The notes under the pieces are model-generated. The model saw only the letters and a list, made by a program, of their open reading frames with translations, made no database searches and was not told the DNA's origin. DNA of 64,000 nucleotides from Marinospirillum alkaliphilum DSM 21637 (GTDB lineage: Bacteria > Pseudomonadota > Gammaproteobacteria > Pseudomonadales > Halomonadaceae), in the NCBI RefSeq assembly GCF_900119735.1, contig NZ_FPJW01000006.1, forward strand, positions 124,001-188,000, given 5' to 3'. Below, in pieces: positions 1 through 9,424 of this stretch. Numbering within the stretch: the first letter of the stretch is position 1; each line of letters starts with the position of its first letter. The position numbers and the translations under genes were made by a program.

Positions 1-1043
<1,043 letters not shown>

Positions 1044-1054
1044 GGAGTGGTGGC

Positions 1055-1450
1055 ATGATAGTCAGAAACCTGGAAGAAGCCCGCAAGACAGATCGGTTTG
1101 TGGTGGCTGAAAACGGTAACTGGGACAGCACCCGGCTGGTGCTGGCGGATGATGGCATGAACCACTCATTCCACATCACCCGAATTTACGCTGGAACCGA
1201 GACTCCCATCCATTACAAGCACCACCTGGAAACGGTTTATTGCATTGAAGGTGAGGGCGAAGTGGAAACCGTGGCTGATGGTAAAATCTGGCCGATTCGG
1301 CCCGGTGATGTGTATGTGCTGGATAAACACGATCAACACCTGCTGCGTGCCAGTAAAACCATGACGGTGGCTTGTGTTTTTTATCCGGCAATCACCGGTA
1401 CGGAAAAGCACCGTGAGGATGGTTCTTACGCGCCGGCAGATGAAGGCTAA
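1055..1450 (+). CDS. ectC: L-ectoine synthase EctC
   Basis: The protein has 131 residues, the normal EctC length. It is a single-domain cupin that cyclises N-gamma-acetyl-diaminobutyrate to the compatible solute ectoine. It begins [14 protein letters not shown] and carries the cupin signature [19 protein letters not shown] followed by [15 protein letters not shown], typical of the family. A GAGGAG ribosome-binding site lies just before the ATG. It is the last gene of the ectoine operon here, being followed by a strong terminator. No ectD hydroxylase follows. Presence of the pathway indicates osmotic adaptation to saline conditions. Confidence 0.97.
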   Translation: MIVRNLEEARKTDRFVVAENGNWDSTRLVLADDGMNHSFHITRIYAGTETPIHYKHHLETVYCIEGEGEVETVADGKIWPIRPGDVYVLDKHDQHLLRASKTMTVACVFYPAITGTEKHREDGSYAPADEG

Positions 1451-1493
1451 TCCTGCCGCCAAGTGATAAAAATGGTGTGATAAAAGCTGTGAA

Positions 1494-1526
1494 ATAAAAA
1501 AGAGGCCATGTAGGGCCTCTTTTTTA
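1494..1526. terminator. Rho-independent terminator after ectC
   Basis: A perfect 7-bp stem (AGAGGCC at 1501-1507, GGCCTCT at 1514-1520) is flanked by an A-run on the left and a T-run on the right. It can therefore stop transcription from both ectC (+) and the convergent HDOD-GGDEF gene (-). Confidence 0.9.
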
Positions 1527-1552
1527 TATAGGGTTCTTATGTAAGCTTCCTG

Positions 1553-1591
1553 GCTGTTTTCACTGAGAACTCTCAGCTGTTTTCACTGAGA
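1553..1591. repeat. short direct repeat at the 3' end of the HDOD-GGDEF gene
   Basis: The 16-mer GCTGTTTTCACTGAGA occurs at 1553-1568 and again at 1576-1591, a period of 23 bp. The second copy encodes the last residues of the HDOD-GGDEF protein (ending SENS and its stop codon). The first copy lies just beyond the stop. This looks like a local tandem duplication of the gene end. Confidence 0.8.
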
Positions 1592-3132
1592 TCCTGGCTT
1601 TGTCCGCCAGAGGTAAACAACAGGATGCGATTACGCCCTGTGCGTTTGGCATTGTACATGGCCTGATCTGCAGCACTGACCAGCTCATCAGCGTCAGCAA
1701 AAACGGGTTGGGCATTATCCCTTAATTGCTGAACAGCAATGCCCATGGATGCGGACACATAGATATCTTCCTTGTTGTGGCTTAGCAGGGGGGTACTGGC
1801 CAGGTGCTCTTGCAGGCGCCTTGCAAAAGCCAGTGCCTCATCCTGGTTAAAACCGGGCAACAAGGCAACAAACTCTTCGCCACCATAACGGCCAGCAATG
1901 CAGCCGCTTTCCAATTCCTGCTCCAGTGCCGTAGCAAAGGCTTTTAACGCTGAGTCACCCAGAGCATGACCATATTGATCATTCAGGGTTTTGAAATAAT
2001 CCAGGTCAATGAAAACAACCGCCAGAGAACCACCGGATTGCTGAATCGCCATAAAGTGCTGTTGCAATTCTTTTTCGGTGTACTGGCGGTTAAAAATACC
2101 TGTCAGCGGATCTTTTTTGAGCTGTTCCTGGAGTTTTTCAGAATTACGGCGCAGTTCGTCAATTTCCTGCTGCTGCTGCGCCAGTTTCTGCATCATGCGC
2201 AGGTTGCGCTCCACCAGTAGGTGTTTGGCTTCCTGCAGCAGGTTAAAGGTGTCGATCTGTGCCGGTGCCTTGATTTCAAACAGGCGGGCAATATCAGGTA
2301 ATTTGTCTTGCAAGTGCAGCAACAGATGAGAGAACTGGCGCTCATCCATCTGCAGATAATCCTGGCTGGCCTGGTAGGCCAGTGTCATCGCCATCTCCTG
2401 ATTGGAAGACAACCAGGGGTCAGCCATCAAGCCGGATAAAGCCAATACACGTTGGGCTGCATTGGTCTTGTCTATTTCTTTAGGCAGTTGATGGCTGTTC
2501 AGCAGCGGCAGAGTGTACTTTTCCGGTAAGCCCCAGCGGCTGCATAACCAGTGGCCTACCTGGGTGTGGTTGGTACCGTATTCACGCTCTTCAAAAGAAG
2601 CCAGTTGGCGGTGGGAGCGGGCACTGTGATAAATCACACCGTAAATATCAGGGTCCATCTCGTTTAATGCCAGCATGCCAATGTCTTGCAGCACTGCCGC
2701 CAGATAGGTGGTTTCAACATCAAAGCGCAGGTTCATCAGGCGTTGCAGTTCACGCACCACCATGCCGCTGATCAGGGCTCGCTTCCAGAAGTTGTCCAGA
2801 TCCATGCCGTTGCTGTCACGGGTGCCACGAAAGGCCAGCCCGAAGCTGAGCGACAAGGACAGGGCACCTTCCATGCCAATACGATTAACCGCCTGTTGCA
2901 GCGTTTTTAATTCGCTGCCTGCATAAAAGGCAGAGTTGGCTGCGGCCAGCAGTTTGGCGCTGAGGGATGGATCCTTGGCAACCAGATTGGCCAGCTCCAG
3001 GGTTCCGGCTGTGGGTGTGCGCGCCAGCTCAAGAATGCTCACCACAATGGCTGGCAGGGAGGGCAGGGTTCTGCAATCCTGAAGTTTCTTGATCAGGGTC
3101 GGCGGCAATTGAGAGTCACTGACCTGTTGCAT
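1573..3132 (-). CDS. HDOD domain-GGDEF diguanylate cyclase
   Basis: The N-terminal half (about residues 10-270) is an HDOD domain, an HD-related signalling module, recognisable by the LPSLPAIVVSILELA start and the LSAKLLAAANSAFYAG segment. A short Gln-rich coiled coil follows, ending LRRNSEKLQEQLKKDPLTGIFNR. The C-terminus is a GGDEF domain with an intact active-site loop, RYGGEEF, so cyclic-di-GMP synthesis is expected. The frame is open to a GTG at 3174. I chose the ATG at 3132 (519 residues) because AAGGA lies 8-9 bases before it, whereas the GTG has a cramped site. The gene is transcribed alone and converges on ectC. Its ligand is unknown. Confidence 0.88.
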   Translation of the reverse strand: MQQVSDSQLPPTLIKKLQDCRTLPSLPAIVVSILELARTPTAGTLELANLVAKDPSLSAKLLAAANSAFYAGSELKTLQQAVNRIGMEGALSLSLSFGLAFRGTRDSNGMDLDNFWKRALISGMVVRELQRLMNLRFDVETTYLAAVLQDIGMLALNEMDPDIYGVIYHSARSHRQLASFEEREYGTNHTQVGHWLCSRWGLPEKYTLPLLNSHQLPKEIDKTNAAQRVLALSGLMADPWLSSNQEMAMTLAYQASQDYLQMDERQFSHLLLHLQDKLPDIARLFEIKAPAQIDTFNLLQEAKHLLVERNLRMMQKLAQQQQEIDELRRNSEKLQEQLKKDPLTGIFNRQYTEKELQQHFMAIQQSGGSLAVVFIDLDYFKTLNDQYGHALGDSALKAFATALEQELESGCIAGRYGGEEFVALLPGFNQDEALAFARRLQEHLASTPLLSHNKEDIYVSASMGIAVQQLRDNAQPVFADADELVSAADQAMYNAKRTGRNRILLFTSGGQSQDLSENS

Positions 3133-3214
3133 GCATGGGTATCCTTGATCGACGTTAGTCGCGATGGGTTCCACTATACTCCAGTGCAGGCAAATCCAAA
3201 AGTCATCCGGTGCG

Positions 3215-4138
3215 TCAGAGGCCCTGCAGCGCCTCTATGTGCCGGTGAACTGATCGCGCCAGGGAGTTAAGGTCATAACCCCCTTCCAGCACGGATACCA
3301 GTCGCCCTTGTGCATGGATGCGGGCCTGATCCATCAATAGAGTGGTGATCCAGTGATAATCGTCATCTTCCAGATTCAGTTCACCCATGGGATCTTCACG
3401 ATGTGCATCAAAACCGGCAGATACCAGAATCAGTTGGGGTTTGAATGCCTGCAGGGCAGGCAGCCAACTGGCTTCAATGGCTTTACGGAAAGCCAGGCTA
3501 CCGGTATGGGCGTCCAGGGGTGTATTGATGATGTGATCGCCCTGGTGATCTGTGTAACGCCAGGGATAAAAGGGGTGCTGGAAGCTGGAGCAGACCAGCA
3601 CACGCGGATCATTACGGAATACATCAACCGTACCGTTACCGTGGTGTACGTCGAAATCAACAATGGCTACACGATCCAGCTTGTAATGTTCCAGTGCATG
3701 AAGCGCACCAACGGCTACATTGTTGTAAAAACAAAAGCCCATGCTTTCCACGCGTTCAGCATGGTGCCCCGGTGGGCGCACGGCACAGAACACATTGTCA
3801 GCCTGGTTCTTGAAGATCTGTTCAACACCGCGCACGACAGCACCGGCAGCCATGCCAGCGGCATCCAGTGAGCGCGGACCCAGTAGGGTTTCATCTTCAA
3901 TGGCGGTGAAACCTTCCTGTGGCAGACTCAGTTGTAATGAGCGGATGTGTGCTCTGGGGTGAGCACGATGTAGCTGTTCTTCAGTGACCGGTCGGGCAGA
4001 GTACTGCATCAGCTGATTCATCAAACCGCTGAGTTTAAGCTGATCAATGATGGCATTCAGGCGCAGAGGGCTTTCCGGATGCCAGGGCCCCATGTCATGA
4101 AGGGCGCAGTCCTGATGAGTGATGAAAGATGTGATCAT
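3215..4138 (-). CDS. histone deacetylase superfamily protein (class II type)
   Basis: This 307-residue enzyme belongs to the zinc-dependent arginase/deacetylase fold family, which includes bacterial acetylpolyamine amidohydrolases and AcuC-like deacetylases. All catalytic elements are visible: the HH pair in RPPGHHAERVESMGFCFYNN, the Zn ligands Asp and His in DFDVHHGNGT, the third ligand in SAGFDAHREDP, and the transition-state tyrosine in LEGGYDL. It should therefore be an active amide hydrolase on acetyl-lysine, acetylpolyamine or a similar substrate. It starts about 105 bp from, and divergent to, a Pat-type lysine acetyltransferase. Protein deacetylation is thus an attractive but unproven role. 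Confidence 0.9.
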   Translation of the reverse strand: MITSFITHQDCALHDMGPWHPESPLRLNAIIDQLKLSGLMNQLMQYSARPVTEEQLHRAHPRAHIRSLQLSLPQEGFTAIEDETLLGPRSLDAAGMAAGAVVRGVEQIFKNQADNVFCAVRPPGHHAERVESMGFCFYNNVAVGALHALEHYKLDRVAIVDFDVHHGNGTVDVFRNDPRVLVCSSFQHPFYPWRYTDHQGDHIINTPLDAHTGSLAFRKAIEASWLPALQAFKPQLILVSAGFDAHREDPMGELNLEDDDYHWITTLLMDQARIHAQGRLVSVLEGGYDLNSLARSVHRHIEALQGL

Positions 4139-4243
4139 GGCTCCGCCTGCTATTCGTTACTTTTTGTTATTCAGTTTAATCTTGTTTCGCTTTGGGGGAT
4201 ACTGGGCAATGGTCGAAGAATCTGGATGGGCTGGAGAAACAAG

Positions 4244-6973
4244 GTGAGCACAAGGTTTCTGCGTTATTTTTTTGAGCCACGTACCCTGGCAGTGATTGGT
4301 GCCTCGGAAAAAAACTTCAGCCTGGGTGGGCAGGTGGTGGTTAACCTGTTGGACGCTGCTTTTCCGGGCCGCGTATGGGTCGTGAACCCTAAGGGTTACA
4401 TCCGTGTGCATGGCTGTGAATGTTATGCTCATGTACGTGATTTACCGGAGGTACCTGATCTGGCCGTGGTCTGTACACCGGCCGATGTTGCTCCCGATGT
4501 GGTGGCCGAGCTGGGCCGCTTTGGTGTCAAGGCAGCATTGGTGCTGACTTCCGGCCAGGGGCACCGCAGAACCAATTACAAGGTGCGACTGCTGGAAGCC
4601 GCCCAGAGCTCGGGCATACGGGTCATGGGGCCTGAGTGCATGGGGATTCTGGTACCCTCCCGCAAGCTGAATGCCAGTTATGCACCACAGAACATCAAGC
4701 CTGGCAAGGTGGCTTATATCGGTCAATCCGGCATGCTGGGCAATGCCATCATTGACTGGGCCAACGGGCGCGGCATAGGTTTTTCCCATCTGATTACCCT
4801 GGGCGACAGTGTTGACGTGCGCCTGGCGGATGTCATTGATTACATCAACCGTTTTTCCAATGCCCAGGCGATTTTGTTGCACCTGGAAAATGTGCCGGAT
4901 TCCCGTCACTTCATGACCGCAGTGCGTGAAGCTTCGCGCAACAAGTTGGTGCTGGCGATTAAATCAGGTCGCACCGCGGAAGCTCAGGGCGACCCGGATC
5001 TTTATACCCCCGGTTTGATCAACCGCGACCCTGTGTATGATGCAGCCTTCTCCCGTGCGGGTATGGTCAGGGTGCATAACAGTGAAGAGTTGTTTGATGC
5101 CTTGGAAACCCTGACCCGCATGCGTCCGGTAAGAGGGGACAAGCTGGCCATTGTCAGCAATGGGCTTGGTCCGAGCATGCTGGCCGTGGATAGGTTGATA
5201 CACCAGGGCGGGCAGTTGGCCCCCCTGACGGAAGCAACCCGCGAGCGGTTGCGCGCCTGGTTGCCCAGTGATGAGCATCGCATCAATCCGCTGGATATCG
5301 GTGGTGGTGCGACACCCCAGCAGTTTGTTGATGCCATCCAGATCGTTTCTGAAGACCCGGAAGTGGATGCAGTATTGGTGGTGCATGCACCCACTCGACT
5401 GGCACCCAGTGAAGCCACCGCACTGGCGGTGATTGCCAATAAAAAAAGCTACAAACGTAATCTGCTGACCAGTTGGATGGGGCTGGATCATGCCTTTCCA
5501 GCCCGTCATGAGTTCAATCTGGCTGGAATACCCACCTACCTGTCACCGGAAAAAGCAGTGCAAGCCTTTATGCACCTGGTGAATTATCAGCGCAACCAGT
5601 TGTTGCTGCAGGAAACGCCACCCACGCTGCCGTTTGAAACCTCTCAGGAAGCACGCAACCAGGTGAGGCAGTTGGTTGAATCAGTGGTGGCGGAAGGGCG
5701 TCTGCATCTGAGTCATGAAGAAACAGCGCAGTTGCTGAAAGCCTATGCCATTGACATGGCACCGACCTTTTACCCGAAAACACCGGAACAGGCCGGTTTG
5801 CTGGCAAAACAGATTGAAGGCAGCAAGGCTTTAAAAATCAATCATGCCACCAACTCCTGTCCGTTTGTGTACCGCAAGCACCCGCACAAGGTCTCTGCCG
5901 GGTTGTTACATGACCTGGAAACACCGGAGGATGTGCGTCTGGGTGCAGAAAAACTGCTGGCAAAAGTGCAGGAAAAGTTTCCGCACAGCCCGGTGCATTC
6001 TTTTGTGCTGCAGCCCATGCAGCGCGGCAAACACTCCATGCAGCTGAACCTTGGCATTACCCGTGATCCGGTATTCGGCCCGGTGATTTTGTTCGGTATT
6101 GGTGGTTACAAGGTCAATATCCTGCTGGATCGGCAGATTGCCCTGCCACCACTGAACATGACCCTGGCGCAGGATCTGGTGAAACGCAGTCATGCCGGTC
6201 GTTTGATCCAGGAGCACAGCAATCATCCTGAGCAGGATCTGGAGCGTATTGGTGTGCTGCTGGTGAAACTCTCCCAGCTTTGTTCAGACATCCCTTTGAT
6301 TCGCGGCCTGGAAATCAATCCACTGTTACTGAATCGACGTGAAATGTTTGCCATTGATGTGCAGTGTGATCTGGGTGATCCGGCTTATCATGCCATCATG
6401 CCTTACCCGGAAGATCTGCGGAAAAAGGTGGCACTCAAGGATGGTCGGGAAGTGGAGGTGCGCCCTATTCGGGGTGAGGATGCTGTGGCACTGCTGCGCT
6501 TCCATAGTCGTTTGTCGGAAGAAAGCATACGTTTCCGTTATTTTCATAACAAGGCAGACCTGACCAAGCGTGACCTGTCACTGCTGACCCAGATCAATTA
6601 TGACCGCCAGATGGCGTTTATTGCTGAACAGACACTGGAGGATGGCAGCAAGGAGATTCTGGGTGTGTCACGTGTCTGGACTGATCCGGATAATATTCGC
6701 ACCGAATTTTCGGTGATCATCCGTGATGATCTGCAGGGGCTGGGGCTGGGTTCGTTGCTGATGAATAAACTGATCAGCTATTCACGCAGTGTTGGAACAC
6801 TGGAAATGGTCGGAAAAATCATGGTGGAGAACCACCCGATGCGAGGCCTGATGAAGCATCTGGGTTTTCAGTGCACCTACAACCTGGATGAGCAGGTGAT
6901 CGATGCGGTGCTGCCGCTGAATGAACCCACCACCGAGTGGCAGCGGCATCGTCTGGCCAACCCGGTGGATTAA
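4244..6973 (+). CDS. Pat/YfiQ-type protein lysine acetyltransferase (NDP-forming acyl-CoA synthetase-like + GNAT)
   Basis: From the chosen GTG (GGAG 7 bases upstream) the protein has 909 residues, matching Pat/YfiQ enzymes. Domain order: CoA-binding Rossmann domain (EPRTLAVIGAS at the start), succinyl-CoA-ligase-like domain, ATP-grasp domain (about 480-700), and a C-terminal GNAT acetyltransferase with RPIRGEDAVALLRFHSRLSEE and the acetyl-CoA loop LQGLGLGSLLMNKL. In Salmonella and E. coli such proteins acetylate lysines of metabolic enzymes such as acetyl-CoA synthetase. The frame extends upstream to 4079, overlapping the divergent deacetylase, but that extension lacks family similarity. The stop codon touches a MITE-like element. 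Confidence 0.92.
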   Translation: MSTRFLRYFFEPRTLAVIGASEKNFSLGGQVVVNLLDAAFPGRVWVVNPKGYIRVHGCECYAHVRDLPEVPDLAVVCTPADVAPDVVAELGRFGVKAALVLTSGQGHRRTNYKVRLLEAAQSSGIRVMGPECMGILVPSRKLNASYAPQNIKPGKVAYIGQSGMLGNAIIDWANGRGIGFSHLITLGDSVDVRLADVIDYINRFSNAQAILLHLENVPDSRHFMTAVREASRNKLVLAIKSGRTAEAQGDPDLYTPGLINRDPVYDAAFSRAGMVRVHNSEELFDALETLTRMRPVRGDKLAIVSNGLGPSMLAVDRLIHQGGQLAPLTEATRERLRAWLPSDEHRINPLDIGGGATPQQFVDAIQIVSEDPEVDAVLVVHAPTRLAPSEATALAVIANKKSYKRNLLTSWMGLDHAFPARHEFNLAGIPTYLSPEKAVQAFMHLVNYQRNQLLLQETPPTLPFETSQEARNQVRQLVESVVAEGRLHLSHEETAQLLKAYAIDMAPTFYPKTPEQAGLLAKQIEGSKALKINHATNSCPFVYRKHPHKVSAGLLHDLETPEDVRLGAEKLLAKVQEKFPHSPVHSFVLQPMQRGKHSMQLNLGITRDPVFGPVILFGIGGYKVNILLDRQIALPPLNMTLAQDLVKRSHAGRLIQEHSNHPEQDLERIGVLLVKLSQLCSDIPLIRGLEINPLLLNRREMFAIDVQCDLGDPAYHAIMPYPEDLRKKVALKDGREVEVRPIRGEDAVALLRFHSRLSEESIRFRYFHNKADLTKRDLSLLTQINYDRQMAFIAEQTLEDGSKEILGVSRVWTDPDNIRTEFSVIIRDDLQGLGLGSLLMNKLISYSRSVGTLEMVGKIMVENHPMRGLMKHLGFQCTYNLDEQVIDAVLPLNEPTTEWQRHRLANPVD

Positions 6974-7114
6974 GAACCCTCTGATTAACTATTACGCTTG
7001 ACCATGCTGCGTTGAAATTGATCTCAAACTGCTCATTTACTCCGTGTAAACTGCGCTTTTTCAATCAATTTCGCCTTGCCTTGCCTGCGCTCATCACGTT
7101 AATCAGAGGTTCTT
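6972..7114. mobile_element. MITE-like element with terminal inverted repeats
   Basis: The left end AAGAACCCTCTGATTAAC (6972-6989) and the right end GTTAATCAGAGGTTCTT (7098-7114) are inverted repeats differing by a single base insertion. They enclose about 108 bp with no gene. Internal inverted segments are also present: GAAATTGAT near 7014-7022 and ATCAATTTC near 7064-7072. The pat stop codon TAA (6971-6973) overlaps the left end. The element fills most of the pat-pdxH convergent gap. A diverged relative of the internal part occurs at 11121-11187. No transposase is present, so mobility would be in trans. Confidence 0.65.
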
Positions 7115-7139
7115 TTAGTTTGGTTTCCTGGGTATTGGA

Positions 7140-7787
7140 TCAGGGCGACAGGCGCTCCCTGATCCACTCGCCACCTTCCAGTCGGAAACGAATGCGGTCA
7201 TGCAAGCGGCTGGGCTGGCCCTGCCAGAACTCGACCAGGGTAGGGATGACCCTGTATCCACCCCAGTGGGGTGGGCGAGGCAGGGTATCAAACTCACGAT
7301 ATTGTTCTTCCAGAATGGCCTGGCGTTCACTTAACACTTCGCGGCCACTGATGATCTGACTCTGTTCTGATACCCAGGCACCCAGTTGGCTGTCACGCGG
7401 ACGACTGGTGTAATAGGCATCAGACTCATCATCTGACAGCTTTTCAACACGGCCTTCAATCCGAACCTGGCGCTCCAGCATTTCCCACCAGAATAACAGG
7501 CTGCAGCGCGGATTTTCAGCCAGTTCCTGGCCCTTGTCACTTTCGTAGTTGGTATAAAACACCCAGCCCTTTTCTTTTGAAAACCCCTTTAATAACAGAA
7601 TACGTGCACGTGGTTGGCCATCTTTTCCTTGAGTTGCCAATGTCATGGCATTGGGGTCCAGATTTTCAGTTTGCACGGCTTCAGCCAGCCAGTGAGTGAA
7701 AAGTGCAAAAGGACAGCTGCCGGCCTTGTCTTCTGTAAGGCCGTCTTGAGCGTAATTTCTTCGCATTGCGGCAAGATCACGGTTCAT
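7140..7787 (-). CDS. pdxH: pyridoxamine 5'-phosphate oxidase PdxH
   Basis: This FMN-dependent enzyme oxidises pyridoxamine or pyridoxine 5'-phosphate to pyridoxal 5'-phosphate, the last step of vitamin B6 synthesis and salvage. At 215 residues it is full length. Diagnostic segments are RARILLLKGFSKEKGWVFYTNYESDKG (FMN and substrate binding), the VRIEGRVEKLSDDESDAYYTSRPRDSQLGAW central motif, and the C-terminal PPHWGGYRVIPTLVEFWQGQPSRLHDR. The start has a GGAG site 9 bases upstream. The gene is monocistronic and divergent from the cytochrome b gene. Confidence 0.97.
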   Translation of the reverse strand: MNRDLAAMRRNYAQDGLTEDKAGSCPFALFTHWLAEAVQTENLDPNAMTLATQGKDGQPRARILLLKGFSKEKGWVFYTNYESDKGQELAENPRCSLLFWWEMLERQVRIEGRVEKLSDDESDAYYTSRPRDSQLGAWVSEQSQIISGREVLSERQAILEEQYREFDTLPRPPHWGGYRVIPTLVEFWQGQPSRLHDRIRFRLEGGEWIRERLSP

Positions 7788-7854
7788 CTTGCTGATCTCC
7801 TGGTGTAAAGTGGTTTATAAGACTTTTTGCAACTGAATCAGGAGGATTGATTCC

Positions 7855-8538
7855 ATGACAGCGCAGGTACCTGCCCAGAATATCAAAGTCTGGGACTGGT
7901 CGATAAGGGTATTTCACTGGTCCTTGCCTTTGCTCATTTTTTTGCTCTGGTTTTCTCAGCGCAACGGTAATCTTGAGCATCACTTTCTGTTTGGACAGGT
8001 GTTAACAGGGTTGTTGGTTTATCGTGTGATCTGGGGTTTTATCGGTACCCCTTATGCACGCTTCAGCCATTTTCTGCGGGGACCAGAACGCCTGCTGGTT
8101 TATGTGCAAAATTTTTTCTCATCCGATAAACCGCTTTACCTGAGCCATAACCCTCTGGGTGGTCTGATGGTGCTGGTGTTGTTGGGTGCTGTCAGCTTTC
8201 AGTTGGTCACCGGCCTGTTTACTACAGATGATATTTTTTTCTCAGGGCCGCTTTATGACACTGTTTCCCGCTCAACATCGGCTTGGATGTCGCGTTGGCA
8301 CCACAACTTTTTTGACTGGTTACTGGTGCTGATTGGCTTGCATCTGGTCGCAATTTTGGTTTATCGGTTGAGAGGCGAAGGGTTGGTCAAGGCCATGTTC
8401 ACCGGCAGCAAAAAAACGACTCGTCAGCCGGAAGATGAGTTGAGTGTTGATACGATGCAGGCATTTCCCTGGCTGCGTTTTGCTCTGGCTGTTGTGGCAG
8501 CTTTACTGGTAGTGCTGGTGATTTTTCACTGGGTGTGA
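7855..8538 (+). CDS. cytochrome b561/b6-type membrane protein
   Basis: This 227-residue integral membrane protein belongs to the prokaryotic cytochrome b561 / NiFe-hydrogenase-type cytochrome b family. It has about five hydrophobic helices. Candidate haem-ligating histidines occur in RVFHWSLP, LEHHFLFG, SHNPLGG and WHHNFFDWLLVLIGLHLVAIL. It begins with VWDWSIRVFHW, a common family opening. Such proteins pass electrons between the quinone pool and periplasmic c-type cytochromes. A cytochrome c gene lies next door in convergent orientation and is a plausible partner. Confidence 0.88.
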   Translation: MTAQVPAQNIKVWDWSIRVFHWSLPLLIFLLWFSQRNGNLEHHFLFGQVLTGLLVYRVIWGFIGTPYARFSHFLRGPERLLVYVQNFFSSDKPLYLSHNPLGGLMVLVLLGAVSFQLVTGLFTTDDIFFSGPLYDTVSRSTSAWMSRWHHNFFDWLLVLIGLHLVAILVYRLRGEGLVKAMFTGSKKTTRQPEDELSVDTMQAFPWLRFALAVVAALLVVLVIFHWV

Positions 8539-8560
8539 GAAGTGCAGATTCTTGAGTGAT

Positions 8561-8595
8561 AAAAAAGGCCGCCCTTGTTGAAGGGGCGGCCTTTT
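8561..8595. terminator. bidirectional terminator between cytochrome b and cytochrome c genes
   Basis: The stem GGCCGCCC (8567-8574) pairs with GGGCGGCC (8584-8591), with an A-run on the left and a T-run on the right. It serves both convergent genes. Confidence 0.92.
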
Positions 8596-8616
8596 ACTGG
8601 CTGCTAGATTTGTAAA

Positions 8617-9075
8617 TCAGCGTGCACGGTAATCATCGTGGCAGCTGCGGCAGCTTTGTACCAGGGCACCAATGGTCTGGCGTGCCTTGGCTTGATCAAA
8701 GTCAGGCTGGCCAGAGGCTTCTACCAGTTCTCCCAGGGCTTTACCAAAGGCTTGCCCTTTGGCCTGGAAGTCACTCATGTTGTTCCAGGCGCGATCTTGT
8801 AATCTGCTACCCGTCACACCACGGGTTGCCGGGAAGTAGGTTTCACCCAGCATGGGGGCAACCTTGGCAATATTGGTAGCGCGTTTGTGTACTTCTTCCG
8901 CATCAAAGGGAATATCACCACGTACCATGCCGCCTAATACACTGCTTTGTGCACTGAATACCTGGTAAATGGCTTGACGATATTTAATGGCATCTTCAGG
9001 CTTGAACAGATCGGCCTGGACGCTTGTGGTACCCAGCAGGGCCAGGGTTGCAACAGCTAGGGTCTTTTTCAGCAT
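8617..9075 (-). CDS. periplasmic class II (c'-like) cytochrome c
   Basis: This is a 152-residue precursor with a signal peptide (MLKKTLAVATLALLGTTSVQA, cleavage after VQA). The mature helical protein ends in one haem-binding motif, CRSCHDDYRA, close to the C-terminus. That is the layout of cytochrome c' and related class II cytochromes. The frame opens at 9093, but the ATG at 9075 has a strong AAGGAGAG site and begins the signal peptide. Class II cytochromes act in periplasmic electron transfer or NO binding. Its neighbour is a b561-type membrane cytochrome that could be its reductase. Confidence 0.9.
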   Translation of the reverse strand: MLKKTLAVATLALLGTTSVQADLFKPEDAIKYRQAIYQVFSAQSSVLGGMVRGDIPFDAEEVHKRATNIAKVAPMLGETYFPATRGVTGSRLQDRAWNNMSDFQAKGQAFGKALGELVEASGQPDFDQAKARQTIGALVQSCRSCHDDYRAR

Positions 9076-9424
9076 GGGTTCTCTCCTTGTCAAAGCAAAG
9101 TGGCAGTGGTTTTAACTGCAGCTTCTTATAAAAACAGAAAGTCACTGTTTTCATTATCAGATGCTTATAAAGACCTGACTCTACATCAATTCTGTGCGGG
9201 TCGCAAAAGTGATTGCCTTACGAACAAGCCATAAAATGTGCATGATGTTACAAAAATTCACGGTGGAGCGTTTTTTTTACCGTTTAAATAGTGGTCTGGC
9301 TACAAAAGCCTGGCGTGCAATACTGTTCAAACGCTTCAGGGCTGCTATCATAGTCACTATCTGCGCCTGACGGGTTGTCAGGGGTATGCGCGTTTAACTG
9401 CCGTTTTCACTTAAGGATCGCAAT
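9076..9424. promoter_or_regulatory. gene-free divergent region between cytochrome c and motA
   Basis: About 350 bp contain the promoters of the divergent cytochrome c and motA genes. I see AT-rich stretches and a poly-T run near 9271-9278. There is no convincing sigma-28 flagellar promoter, no tRNA and no small ORF. The motA start has AAGGATCGCA upstream of the ATG. Confidence 0.4.

Noticed and set aside
4079-4243. longer start for the Pat-type protein at 4079
   Set aside because: It would overlap the divergent deacetylase gene, adds 55 residues unlike the family, and lacks a good ribosome-binding site. The GTG at 4244 has GGAG at 7 bases.
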